From the NCBI GenBank assembly GCA_028275345.1, contig JAPWUV010000004.1, positions 124,001 through 188,000 on the forward strand: 64,000 bases of DNA, given 5' to 3'. Under the pieces are notes generated by a model. That model did not search any database. It saw only the letters and a program-made list of their open reading frames with translations, and had not been told where the DNA came from. Made by a program: the position numbers and the translations under genes. Positions 43,132-51,905 of this stretch are shown one piece after another. Origin of the DNA: a bacterium (GTDB lineage: Bacteria > Zhuqueibacterota > Zhuqueibacteria > Oleimicrobiales > Geothermoviventaceae). Position 1 is the first letter of the stretch. Every line of letters begins with the position of its first letter.

Positions 43132-44136
43132 ATGGCCAAGCTGCGGCATGCGGAGTCGGATGAGGCACTTCTGGACGCGGTCCGAGAGGCACACGACCGG
43201 CTGGTGAGCGAGATTGGGAAGATCATCGTCGGGCAGAGGCAGGTGATCGACCAGTTGCTCATGGCCCTTTTCTGCCGCGGCCATTGTCTGTTGGTCGGGG
43301 TGCCGGGCTTGGCCAAGACCCTGCTCATCAGCACGCTGGCCAAGTGCTTGAACCTGAAGTTCAGCCGGATCCAGTTCACACCCGACCTGATGCCGTCGGA
43401 TATCACGGGCACGGAGGTGATTGAGGAGGATCGGGCCAGCGGCAAGCGTCTTTTCCGGTTTGTGAAGGGACCGGTCTTCGCCAATATTGTGCTTGCGGAC
43501 GAGATCAACCGCACCCCACCGAAGACGCAGGCTGCGCTGCTCCAGGCTATGCAGGAACATGAAGTGAGCGCCGGGGGACAGACCTACAAGCTGGACGAGC
43601 CGTTCTTCGTATTGGCCACGCAGAACCCCATCGAACAGGAAGGTACCTATCCGCTGCCCGAGGCCCAATTGGACCGCTTCATGTTCAATCTCTGGGTGGA
43701 CTACCCGACTGCCGAGGAGGAGGCGCTCATCGTCAAGACCACCACCAGCGGCAGGGAGGCGCAGGTTGAGCCCGTGCTGGACGCGGAGGATGTCCTTCGC
43801 CTGCAGGCCTTCGTGAGACGAGTTCCGGTGGCGGACAAGGTGGTCCAGTACGCCGTGCGCTTGGTGCGCTTGACCCGACCGCGCACCGATGGTGTCCCCG
43901 AATTCGTGAATGAGTGGGTGCGTTGGGGCGCCGGCCCGCGGGCTTCCCAGTACCTGATCCTGGGCGCAAAGGCGCGATGCATCCTGGAAGGCCGGGCCAC
44001 GCCGGACATCGAGGACGTGCGCGCGGTGGCGATCCCCGTGCTTCGCCACCGGCTGGTGACTTCCTTCCATGCCGAAGCGGAAGGCATCACTGCCGTGGAC
44101 GTTGTCGAGCGACTCCTGAAAGACGGCGCCGTTTGA
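43132..44136 (+). CDS. MoxR-family AAA+ ATPase
   Basis: A 334-residue MoxR ATPase. It has Walker [11 protein letters not shown] (about 56), Walker B with sensor region [23 protein letters not shown] (about 123-145), the [21 protein letters not shown] sensor-I stretch and a C-terminal lid. MoxR proteins act as chaperones with VWA/DUF58 partners, and a DUF58 gene follows. GGAAG precedes the ATG at 43132. The Bat genes at the start of the window usually sit directly after such a pair; here this pair is 40 kb away, so the genome either has two sets or a split locus. Confidence 0.93.
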   Translation: MAKLRHAESDEALLDAVREAHDRLVSEIGKIIVGQRQVIDQLLMALFCRGHCLLVGVPGLAKTLLISTLAKCLNLKFSRIQFTPDLMPSDITGTEVIEEDRASGKRLFRFVKGPVFANIVLADEINRTPPKTQAALLQAMQEHEVSAGGQTYKLDEPFFVLATQNPIEQEGTYPLPEAQLDRFMFNLWVDYPTAEEEALIVKTTTSGREAQVEPVLDAEDVLRLQAFVRRVPVADKVVQYAVRLVRLTRPRTDGVPEFVNEWVRWGAGPRASQYLILGAKARCILEGRATPDIEDVRAVAIPVLRHRLVTSFHAEAEGITAVDVVERLLKDGAV

Positions 44137-44184
44137 GCTGGAACCTGCTTCTTGGAATCCCCCATGCCTGATCCTGGGAAGACG

Positions 44185-45078
44185 ATGACCTCCGCCGATC
44201 TACTGGATCCGGAGGTCCTGAGCCGTCTCGGAAACCTTTCCTTCCGGGCTCGATCGGTCGTGGAGGGTTTCATCGCGGGAATGCACCAGAGCCCCTACCA
44301 CGGGTTCAGCGTGGAATTCTCCGAACACCGCCCTTACGCGCCCGGGGATGAGACCCGGATCCTGGATTGGAAGGTCTACGGACGCACCGACCGGCTGGTG
44401 GTGAAACAATTTCAAGAAGAGACGAATCTCAAAGCCTACCTGGTGGTCGATGCTTCGGCTTCCATGAGTTTTGGTTCGCGGCGGCTGAGCAAGCTGGACT
44501 ATGCCAAGCATCTGGCGGCAGCTCTCGCGTACCTCATGTTGAAGCAGCGCGACGCCGTCGGCCTCCTGACCTTCGACGAGAAGCCCCGTAGGTACTATCC
44601 CCCGCGCTCGGTGATGACCTACCTTAATCCGCTGCTTTCGGAGCTGGAATCGCTCCAGCCTGGGGGCCAGACCCGAGTGGGGCCCGTACTGCACGAGCTG
44701 GCCGAACGCATCCGCCGCCGCGGCCTGATCCTGCTTTTCTCCGACCTGCTGGACGACCCCAGCGAAGTCCTTTCGGGCCTGCGGCATTTCCGACACGATC
44801 ACCACGAGGTCCTCGTTTTCCACATCCTGGATCCGCTCGAGAGAGACTTGAACCTGACGGGGAATGTGATCTTCGAGGACCTGGAGACGCGCCAGCGAAT
44901 TGGAGCCCAGGCCGCGCTGCTGCGACGGTCCTACCGAGAGCGAGTGCGCGAGTTCCTGGAGGCCCTGCGGCGGGGATGTCGCCAGCATTCGATCGATTAC
45001 GTCCTGATGGACACCTCCGAGCGCTTCGACCGAGCGCTGTTCGAATACCTCGTGAAGCGCAGGAAGATCGGGGGATGA
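44185..45078 (+). CDS. DUF58 (VWA-like) protein, MoxR partner
   Basis: A 297-residue protein of the DUF58 family. The N-terminal signature is LDPEVLSRLGNLSFRARSVV; the core motif is RPYAPGDETRILDWKVYGRT; a VWA-like strand LVVDASASMSF gives a MIDAS-type DxSxS. GGGAAG precedes the ATG at 44185; ATG 44164 is an alternative. It follows moxR by about 50 bases, the normal pairing. It has no membrane helix, so it is cytoplasmic, unlike BatA. The function of this partnership is complex remodelling or maturation in general terms. Confidence 0.88.
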   Translation: MTSADLLDPEVLSRLGNLSFRARSVVEGFIAGMHQSPYHGFSVEFSEHRPYAPGDETRILDWKVYGRTDRLVVKQFQEETNLKAYLVVDASASMSFGSRRLSKLDYAKHLAAALAYLMLKQRDAVGLLTFDEKPRRYYPPRSVMTYLNPLLSELESLQPGGQTRVGPVLHELAERIRRRGLILLFSDLLDDPSEVLSGLRHFRHDHHEVLVFHILDPLERDLNLTGNVIFEDLETRQRIGAQAALLRRSYRERVREFLEALRRGCRQHSIDYVLMDTSERFDRALFEYLVKRRKIGG

Positions 45079-45136
45079 GGCGCCAGCCTCCCCGGGGGTG
45101 ACCCGAGCGAAGCGGATATCCGTCGAGGTGCGGGGC

Positions 45137-46696
45137 ATGACGATCTTCCTCGTGTGGAGCCTGCTCGTTTTGCTCCTCGCTTTGAGCTACCCTCTCTGGC
45201 GCCGTCGGAGATCCGGGCACGGCGCGCAGTTCCACCAGCGCCTCACCTGGCTCTTTCTGGCCTTCGGGCTTGTGCCGAGCATCCTGATCACCTTCCTTTT
45301 CACGCGGGCGATGGATCAGGTGATCGCGAGCTTCACCCTCCCCGGCGTGGAGGCGACGCTCCGCGGGGCCATTGAAGCTCTGCAGCGCGCAGACCGCCCC
45401 ACAGAGGAGCAGCTAGCGGAGGTCCTTCGAAGAGAAGGTCCCTGGCCGTGTCTCAAGGACTCCACCGTGCTCTGGATCGCCGAACTGAGCGACAGCCTGA
45501 GCGCGCGGCCCCTGCGGTCCTGGGGCGATACCGCACTCGCCACCCGCTACTTCGCCGAAGGGGGGAGGCTCAAAGCCTCTGGCCAGCCCGACGGCATGGT
45601 CCATTACCTCCGCGTGCGTTCGCGGGACGGGCGCTCTTGGCTCTTGGCGCGCCGCTACCCGCCCGAGATCGGCCATGCTTTGCTCGAGCTCGGCCGCAGC
45701 CTGCGTACCTACGGGCTCCTCGCCCTTCTGCGGGAGGGGATCTTGCGGGAGCAGGTTGTGTGGGCCTCCGGGGCGAGCCTGATCGTGCTCCTCGCGCTCC
45801 TTGCCGTCGTCGTCGCAAGGGGCACAGCGCGACGGGTTGCTGAGCCCATCGCTCGCCTTCGAATAGCCATGGAACAGATCACGCAAGGTCGGCTGGACGT
45901 GTCGGTTCCGGAATCGGGTGCGGAGGAGATCGCCACTTTGGCGCGCACGTTCAACCGAATGGTCCGGGAACTGCGCGAGGGAAAGCAGCGCCTAGCTCGC
46001 AGCGAGAGGCTTGGGGCCTGGAGGGATGTGGCTTGGCAAATGGTGCGTGCACTCGGGGAGGCAGTGACCCCCGCACAACGGGCGCTCCGCCATCTGCCGA
46101 GGGATCGCGGAGCCGAAGCTGAGGAGGCCCTTCTGTGCCTGGAGAGGGTGCTCGCCGAAATGTCGGAGCTGACTGCGGCCTTCTCCCCCCTCGCAGATCG
46201 GCTGGAGGCTCAGCCGGAAGAATTGGACCTGAACCCCATGCTCCGGGAGGTCGTTTCCCTCCTTGAGGCGGAGGTCCACGGAGTCCGCTTCCGTTTCGAG
46301 GCGGATGAACTCCTAGGTCCGGCGCGCCTCGACCCGACGCGTGTGCGGTGGGTGCTCGAGAATCTGCTTCGTCGGCTGGCGAGTGCTGCGCTTCCGCATT
46401 CCACCCTTTGGGTGAAGTCGTCTCGGCCGGCAAGATCCGAGTTCGCGGCGGAAGTCGAGATCCGTGCCGAGGCCGTCGGGGAAGACTGGGAGGGCATCGC
46501 TGTCGCCCTTGGTGCCCGTCCTTTGTCACAGCTGAAGGCGGACGCATTGAGCCTGCTCGTCGCAAGGTTGATTGTGGAAGAAGAGGGCGGGGAGATTACT
46601 CTTGCGGAGACTCCGGATGGCGGGGTCGTGATTGCTCTTCGCCTTGCCGAACCCGAGGTTGCGGATGGATCTGAGCGTCAAGAAGATTCTGGATGA
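45137..46696 (+). CDS. NtrY-like sensor with degenerate kinase core
   Basis: A 519-residue membrane protein. Two helices frame an extracytoplasmic sensor region (about 1-22 and 33-56, then 205-232). A HAMP domain follows (about 235-290, with EPIARLRIAMEQITQGRLDV). A kinase-like half begins ERLGAWRDVAWQMVRALGEAVTPAQRAL. NtrY kinases have AHEIKNPLTPIQ here. In this protein the phospho-acceptor His is Arg304 and the neighbouring Glu and Asn are also lost. The ATP-binding half keeps only vestiges (VLENLLRRLA) with no G1 DxGxG. It is likely a pseudokinase signalling by another route. The ATG at 45137 is preferred over a GTG at 45098. Confidence 0.78.
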   Translation: MTIFLVWSLLVLLLALSYPLWRRRRSGHGAQFHQRLTWLFLAFGLVPSILITFLFTRAMDQVIASFTLPGVEATLRGAIEALQRADRPTEEQLAEVLRREGPWPCLKDSTVLWIAELSDSLSARPLRSWGDTALATRYFAEGGRLKASGQPDGMVHYLRVRSRDGRSWLLARRYPPEIGHALLELGRSLRTYGLLALLREGILREQVVWASGASLIVLLALLAVVVARGTARRVAEPIARLRIAMEQITQGRLDVSVPESGAEEIATLARTFNRMVRELREGKQRLARSERLGAWRDVAWQMVRALGEAVTPAQRALRHLPRDRGAEAEEALLCLERVLAEMSELTAAFSPLADRLEAQPEELDLNPMLREVVSLLEAEVHGVRFRFEADELLGPARLDPTRVRWVLENLLRRLASAALPHSTLWVKSSRPARSEFAAEVEIRAEAVGEDWEGIAVALGARPLSQLKADALSLLVARLIVEEEGGEITLAETPDGGVVIALRLAEPEVADGSERQEDSG

Positions 46697-49592
46697 TCTC
46701 AACGAGGAACAGCGGCAGGCCGTGACCCACGGCGAGGGGCCGCTCATGGTCGTGGCCGGAGCTGGCACCGGGAAAACCCGTGTGGTCACCTACCGGATTG
46801 CCTACCTGATCGCTTCCAAGAAGGCCAAGCCAGAAGAGATCCTGGCCCTCACCTTCACGGACAAGGCGGCTGCGGAGATGGAGGAGCGGGTGGACGAGCT
46901 CCTCCCCTATGGCTATGCAAACGTCTGGATCAGTACCTTCCACTCCTTCGGCGACCGCATCCTGCGCGAATTCGCGCACGAGCTGGATCTGCGGCCGGAC
47001 TTCCGGGTGCTTTCCGAGGCGGAACAAGTGATCTTCTTCCGCGAGCACCTCTTCGATTTTCCGATGCGCATCTTCCGGCCTCTGAGCCATCCCACGCTGC
47101 ACATCGGCCCCATCCTCAAGCTCATCAGCCGAGCGAAGGACGAGAATATCTCGCCCGAGGAATACCTGCAATATGCCGAACGGCTGCGGGCCAGGGCCGC
47201 CGAACATCCCGAAGATGCGGAACTCCAGGAGCAGGCGGCCCGTCAGGCCGAGCTGGCGCAAATCTACGCAGCCTACCAGGAGAAGCTCCGTGAGGAGGGC
47301 AAGGTCGACTTCGGCGACCAGGTGAACTTGGTGCTCAGATTACTCCGGGAAAAGCCGCTCGTCTCGCGGCAAATACGGGAGCGCTTCCGATACATTTTGG
47401 TGGACGAGTTTCAGGACACGAACTACGCGCAGTTCGAGCTCCTGAAGGCTCTGGCCGAGCCGCACCGCAACCTCACCGTGGTGGCCGACGACGATCAGAG
47501 TATTTACAAGTTCCGGGGCGCGGCCATCAGCAACGTGCTCCACTTCCGCAAGAGCTACCCGGAAGCCCGGATCGTGGTGCTCACCCGCAACTACCGCAGC
47601 ACCCAGGAGATTCTGGATGCGGCCTACCGGCTGATCCGGCACAACGATCCGGACCGACTGGAGGTGCAGGAGAACTTCGACAAGCGGCTCCGCAGCGTCC
47701 GCCCGCCGGGGCCCGCCGTCCAGCACCTGCATTTCGACACCCTCACCTCGGAAGCCGATGCGGTGGCGGATGTCATCGCGAAGAAAGTGGAGAGCGGAAC
47801 CTACCGCTACCGGGACTTCGCCATCCTCGTCCGTTCCAACAAGGACGCGGACCCATATCTCACTTCCCTGCGAATGCGCGACATCCCGTATCAGTTCTCC
47901 GGTAGTCACGGTCTCTACCGGAGGGAAGAGGTTCGAGCTCTGCTCTCCCTGCTGAGGGTCATGTTCGACCCGGACGATTCCCTTGAGCTCCACAACCTGC
48001 TCTCCTCGGAGATCTACCGATTCCCGATGGCGGATCTGAACCGCTTACTTTCGGCGGCCCACCGCTCGAATCGATCACTGATGTCTGTCCTCAGAGAGCC
48101 CGAGCGCTACCTGGGTCCGGAGGATGGGCTTTCGCCCGAGGCGGATGCCACGCGGAGCAAGTTCCTGCAGGATTTCGACCATCTACTGGAGTACTCGCGC
48201 CAGAAGCCGGTGGGAAACGTCCTTTACGAATTCCTGGAACGCACAGGATACCTGGCGCGCCTCATTCGGGGCGAGGCGCCTCAGGCGGAGCTGAAGATCC
48301 AGAATCTGGCGCGCCTATTTGAGATCATCCGGGCCTTTTCGAACACCGCGATGCATGACAACGTGCCTCACTTCGTGCAGTACCTGGATCTGCTCATCGA
48401 CGCAGGGGACGATCCGCCCACGGCGGAGGCCGACCCGGACGTGGATGCCGTGAACGTCCTGACCGTCCACAAAGCCAAAGGGCTGGAATTCCCGGTCGTC
48501 TTTGTGGTGGGGCTGGTAAAGGATCGTTTTCCGACGCGACGCCGTTCGGAGCCATTGCCCCTCCCGGACGAGCTGGTGAGGGAGATCGTTCCCTCCGGGG
48601 ATGTTCACATGCAGGAGGAGAGGCGCCTCTTTTACGTGGCCATGACTCGCGCCCAGCAGGAACTGTACCTCACCAGCGCCACCAACCTCGGCACGAAGAG
48701 GGATTGGAAGGTGAGCCCCTTTGTGCTCGAGGCGCTGGATCGACAGGAAGCGGACATCACCGCGCTGAAAACTGGCGCGCTCGAGGTGATCCGGCGCCAT
48801 CGCTCGGCCGGGCAGGGGCGTGACCTCGAGTTGAGCGAAATCCCTCCCTCGCAGAAGCTGACGCTCAGCCATTTCCAGATCGACGACTACCTCACCTGTC
48901 CGCTGAAGTACAAGTACGTCCACCACCTTCGGGTGCCTCTCCGGCCGCATCACACCATCGTGTACGGGCAGGCCATCCACGAGGCGGTGCGGCTCTACAA
49001 CCAGGCCAAAGTGGCCGGCCTTCCAGTGCGCCTGGAAGACCTCCTGCAGAAATTCGAGGCCATGTGGACGAGCGAGGGCTTCCTCAGCAGAGAGCATGAG
49101 GAGCAGCGATTCGCCGTCGGAAAAGAGGCGCTTCGGCGCTTTTTTGAGCGCCAAGAGCGGGATGGGTCGGTCCCAAGCATGGTGGAGCAGGAGTTCAGCT
49201 TTTGGCACGGGAATAACCGGATCATCGGCCGCTGGGACCGGGTGGACGAAAGAGACGGGGAGGTGGTGATCATCGATTACAAGTCCTCCGAGGTGCGGAG
49301 CGAGCAGGAGGCGAACGAGAAGGCGAGAGAAAGCTTGCAGCTCCGGATCTACGGTCTCGCCTACGAACGCCAGTTCGGATGCCCGCCTTCACGGCTGGAA
49401 CTCCACTTCCTGGATACGGGAATCGTGGGCGTCGTGCGCTGGCAGGAAAGGCTGGCCGACAAGGCCATTCAGGCGATTGAAGAAGCCGCCGAGGGTATCC
49501 GCAAACGCAACTTTGAACCGAAGCCAAGCCCGTTCACCTGTCGCTATTGCGCCTACAGCCGCATCTGTCCGGCCACCAGCACGGAGCTGTGA
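46665..49592 (+). CDS. UvrD-type helicase fused to an AddB-like Fe-S nuclease
   Basis: A 975-residue protein. Residues about 1-690 form a UvrD/PcrA (superfamily 1A) helicase: Walker A VAGAGTGKTRVV, DEFQDTNYAQFELL, DDDQSIYKFRGA, VLTVHKAKGLEFPVV and VAMTRAQQELYL. Residues about 730-975 form a PD-(D/E)XK nuclease (IIDYKSSE). It is framed by YLTCPLKYKY and CRYCAYSRICP, the one-plus-three cysteine pattern of the AddB/Cas4 iron-sulfur clamp. It probably resects or repairs double-strand breaks in the manner of AddAB in one chain. The start overlaps the previous gene by 32 bases. No addA/addB partner is seen. Confidence 0.9.
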   Translation: MDLSVKKILDDLNEEQRQAVTHGEGPLMVVAGAGTGKTRVVTYRIAYLIASKKAKPEEILALTFTDKAAAEMEERVDELLPYGYANVWISTFHSFGDRILREFAHELDLRPDFRVLSEAEQVIFFREHLFDFPMRIFRPLSHPTLHIGPILKLISRAKDENISPEEYLQYAERLRARAAEHPEDAELQEQAARQAELAQIYAAYQEKLREEGKVDFGDQVNLVLRLLREKPLVSRQIRERFRYILVDEFQDTNYAQFELLKALAEPHRNLTVVADDDQSIYKFRGAAISNVLHFRKSYPEARIVVLTRNYRSTQEILDAAYRLIRHNDPDRLEVQENFDKRLRSVRPPGPAVQHLHFDTLTSEADAVADVIAKKVESGTYRYRDFAILVRSNKDADPYLTSLRMRDIPYQFSGSHGLYRREEVRALLSLLRVMFDPDDSLELHNLLSSEIYRFPMADLNRLLSAAHRSNRSLMSVLREPERYLGPEDGLSPEADATRSKFLQDFDHLLEYSRQKPVGNVLYEFLERTGYLARLIRGEAPQAELKIQNLARLFEIIRAFSNTAMHDNVPHFVQYLDLLIDAGDDPPTAEADPDVDAVNVLTVHKAKGLEFPVVFVVGLVKDRFPTRRRSEPLPLPDELVREIVPSGDVHMQEERRLFYVAMTRAQQELYLTSATNLGTKRDWKVSPFVLEALDRQEADITALKTGALEVIRRHRSAGQGRDLELSEIPPSQKLTLSHFQIDDYLTCPLKYKYVHHLRVPLRPHHTIVYGQAIHEAVRLYNQAKVAGLPVRLEDLLQKFEAMWTSEGFLSREHEEQRFAVGKEALRRFFERQERDGSVPSMVEQEFSFWHGNNRIIGRWDRVDERDGEVVIIDYKSSEVRSEQEANEKARESLQLRIYGLAYERQFGCPPSRLELHFLDTGIVGVVRWQERLADKAIQAIEEAAEGIRKRNFEPKPSPFTCRYCAYSRICPATSTEL

Positions 49593-49725
49593 GGCGACGA
49601 TCGGGCGGAGCATCGATGACTTCGGGCGCCCCTGCTCCGGCCGAGGTGGCTCCAACGCCGGGCTGCGGGAGGTTGGAGCCCTGCCCCAGAGGGTCAACAA
49701 GCACCACAGTGGGGAGGCGGGTCAA

Positions 49726-50754
49726 ATGCCGCAAGGAAGCCTTGGGATGGGGATCCTCGCCGGGCTCGTCTTGTTGATGGTCCTGCTATTCGTGCTCGCC
49801 GCCAGCCATCGCAGGGCGCTGCGGCGGCTGGAGGAGCGATTCAGCCAGGATGCGGGGCTGAACCTGCTCGCCGAGTGGATGCGGTCGATGGATCAGAGCA
49901 TCCAGAGCCAGACCAGGACGGTCAGTGAAGAGCTCAGGCGCGTCACCGAGAGCATCGCCCAGCGGTTGGACAACGCCTCCCGGGTTCTCACGAGTGTCGG
50001 GGAGGCTGTGGGGCGAGTGCACCAGGTGGGCGAGCAGATCCAGGCGTTCCAGGAGCTTTTGCGCGGGCCAAAATTCCGCGGCCTGGTGGGGGAGGAAATC
50101 CTGAGGGATTTGATCGAGCAGGTCTTGCCAGTCGGGACGTTCGCCTTCCAGCACCGATTCAGCACCGGCGTCGTGGTCGACGCCGTGATCAAGACGGAAG
50201 GCGGCATGATCCCGATCGATTCCAAGTTCCCGCTCGATAGCTTCCGCTCCTACTACGAGGCCGAGGAGCCGGTACGGGACCTTGCGTGGCGACAGTTTGC
50301 CCAGGCTTTCCGCAAACACATCGACGACGTCAGCAGCAAGTACATCCGTCCGAGGGAAGGGACCCTGGACTTCGCTCTGCTCTACGTGCCCAGCGAGCCA
50401 GTGTACTACGAGATCATCGCCCGCGATTCCGACTTGCCCCGCCATGCGCGCAGCAAGAGGGTCTTCCTCGTCAGTCCGAACGGATTCTATTACTTCCTGC
50501 AGGTCATTCTGCTCGGTTTCCAGGCCCGGCACATTGAGGAGGCAGCGCGCCAGCTCCTCGCCTCGTTGGAAAACCTGCGGGAAGAGGCGAAGCAGGTGAC
50601 CGAGGAGCTGGATACCCTCCGCAGACATCTGAATCAGGCCCAGGTGTGCCTCGACCGCGTCCGTCGAGCCCACGACAGGCTGAGCCGCGAGCTCGAATCC
50701 CTGGAACAGCCTCCAAATCTCGAAGAAGGGCCGAGGGCTTTGCCCCGGGCCTGA
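49726..50754 (+). CDS. rmuC: RmuC-family DNA recombination protein
   Basis: A 342-residue protein. One N-terminal membrane helix (about 9-28) is followed by a coiled coil (about 30-105), then the RmuC nuclease-like core (GLVGEEILRDLIEQVLP, VVDAVIKTEGGMIPIDSKFPLD with a DxK pair, and FALLYVPSEPVYYE), then a second coiled coil. RmuC limits DNA inversions and acts on phage or recombination intermediates. GGGGAGG precedes the ATG at 49726. It lies 133 bases after the helicase-nuclease gene, so the two DNA-repair genes are likely co-expressed. It converges with the ABC-2 permease gene, 31 bases away, with no clear terminator. Confidence 0.93.
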   Translation: MPQGSLGMGILAGLVLLMVLLFVLAASHRRALRRLEERFSQDAGLNLLAEWMRSMDQSIQSQTRTVSEELRRVTESIAQRLDNASRVLTSVGEAVGRVHQVGEQIQAFQELLRGPKFRGLVGEEILRDLIEQVLPVGTFAFQHRFSTGVVVDAVIKTEGGMIPIDSKFPLDSFRSYYEAEEPVRDLAWRQFAQAFRKHIDDVSSKYIRPREGTLDFALLYVPSEPVYYEIIARDSDLPRHARSKRVFLVSPNGFYYFLQVILLGFQARHIEEAARQLLASLENLREEAKQVTEELDTLRRHLNQAQVCLDRVRRAHDRLSRELESLEQPPNLEEGPRALPRA

Positions 50755-50785
50755 GCCTTTCTTCGCTCCTCCTGCTGAGGGATGC

Positions 50786-51904
50786 TCACCCGAGTTGCTT
50801 CCGGAACTTCAGCACGCTCAAGCTGAAGATGGCAAGCCCGAAGGCCGTCATGGGCAATACGTCCGGGAGAAGGGAGGGGAGAGAGGATCCTTTCTGGAAA
50901 ACATCCCGCACAATCGCCATGAAGTAGCGCATCGGGTCCAGATAGGTCAGCTTCTTCAGCAGCAGCGGCATGTTCGGGATGGGGATGAAGAAGCCGCTCA
51001 TCAAGAGCATGAAGACGATGAGGAAGTAGGCCACGAACATGGCTTGCTGCTGCGATTCAGTGACCGTGGACACGAAGAGCCCCAGCCCGAGCGTCGTGAA
51101 GAGGTACAGGAGGCCAAGTCCAGCCAACAGGACCAGACTCCCCTCCACGTGGATGCGGAAGACGACGATCGCCGCTGTCGTGACGACGGCCAGCTCCGCG
51201 TAGGAGAGAATCAAATACGGGATGAGCTTGCCCGCGAGGAGCTCGTGCTTCCGAAGCGGCGTGACGAGCAGCTGCTCCAGGGTTCCCATTTCGCGCTCGC
51301 GCGTGAAGCTCAGGGCCGTGAGGAGCATGGGGATGATCGTGAGGAGAGCGACCACAAGCCCCGGGATCATGTATTGCCGGCTACTGAGGTCGGGGTTGTA
51401 CAGCATGCGTTCCTCCAGCCGGATCGGCTGCTCTGGTAGCTCTGCGTTGGCCGCTTCCCGGCGGGCGTATTCCGTGAGGAATTGGCTGAGAATCCCCTCT
51501 GCGTAGCCCAACGCGACGGCGGCCGTGTTGCCGTCCACCCCGTCCACAAGGCACTGCAGGGCCGGCGACTCTCCGCGCACAAGCTTGCTTTGGAACCCCG
51601 GCGGGATGACCAGCGCCGCCTGCACCCGCCAGGCACGCATCTCCGAGGGAATCGCCGCCACGTCCGTCGTGAAGCCCACCACCCGAAAACGATCCGTGTT
51701 GGAGAAGGCCGTCGCCAAGGCACGGCTGAGCCGGCTCCGATCGAGGTCGACCACCGCGAGCTTCACGTGTTTTGTTTCCGTGGTCAAGACATTGGCAAAG
51801 ATGAGCAGCTGGAGGAGCGGCACGACGAAAATGATCCCCAGCACCGGCCGGTCGCGCCGGATCTGCTGAAACTCTTTCCGCACCAAGAAACCCACCGCTC
51901 GCAC
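50786..51904 (-). CDS. ABC-2 type permease, YbhR-like
   Basis: A 372-residue permease of the ABC-2 family with one N-terminal helix (about 22-42), a large extracytoplasmic domain (about 45-170) and five C-terminal helices. TREREMGTLEQLLVTPL is the characteristic coupling-helix motif. It starts with GTG after GGAGG, overlapping the end region of the other permease gene. With that partner and two ATPases it forms the last part of a YbhGFSR-type multidrug or xenobiotic exporter. It is the terminal gene of the TetR-controlled operon. Confidence 0.88.
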   Translation of the reverse strand: MRAVGFLVRKEFQQIRRDRPVLGIIFVVPLLQLLIFANVLTTETKHVKLAVVDLDRSRLSRALATAFSNTDRFRVVGFTTDVAAIPSEMRAWRVQAALVIPPGFQSKLVRGESPALQCLVDGVDGNTAAVALGYAEGILSQFLTEYARREAANAELPEQPIRLEERMLYNPDLSSRQYMIPGLVVALLTIIPMLLTALSFTREREMGTLEQLLVTPLRKHELLAGKLIPYLILSYAELAVVTTAAIVVFRIHVEGSLVLLAGLGLLYLFTTLGLGLFVSTVTESQQQAMFVAYFLIVFMLLMSGFFIPIPNMPLLLKKLTYLDPMRYFMAIVRDVFQKGSSLPSLLPDVLPMTAFGLAIFSLSVLKFRKQLG

Positions 51905-51905
51905 C

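Noticed and set aside
42877-44070. Upstream extension of the rlmN frame
   Set aside because: It runs antisense across moxR and has no RlmN similarity. The conserved protein begins near 42876.
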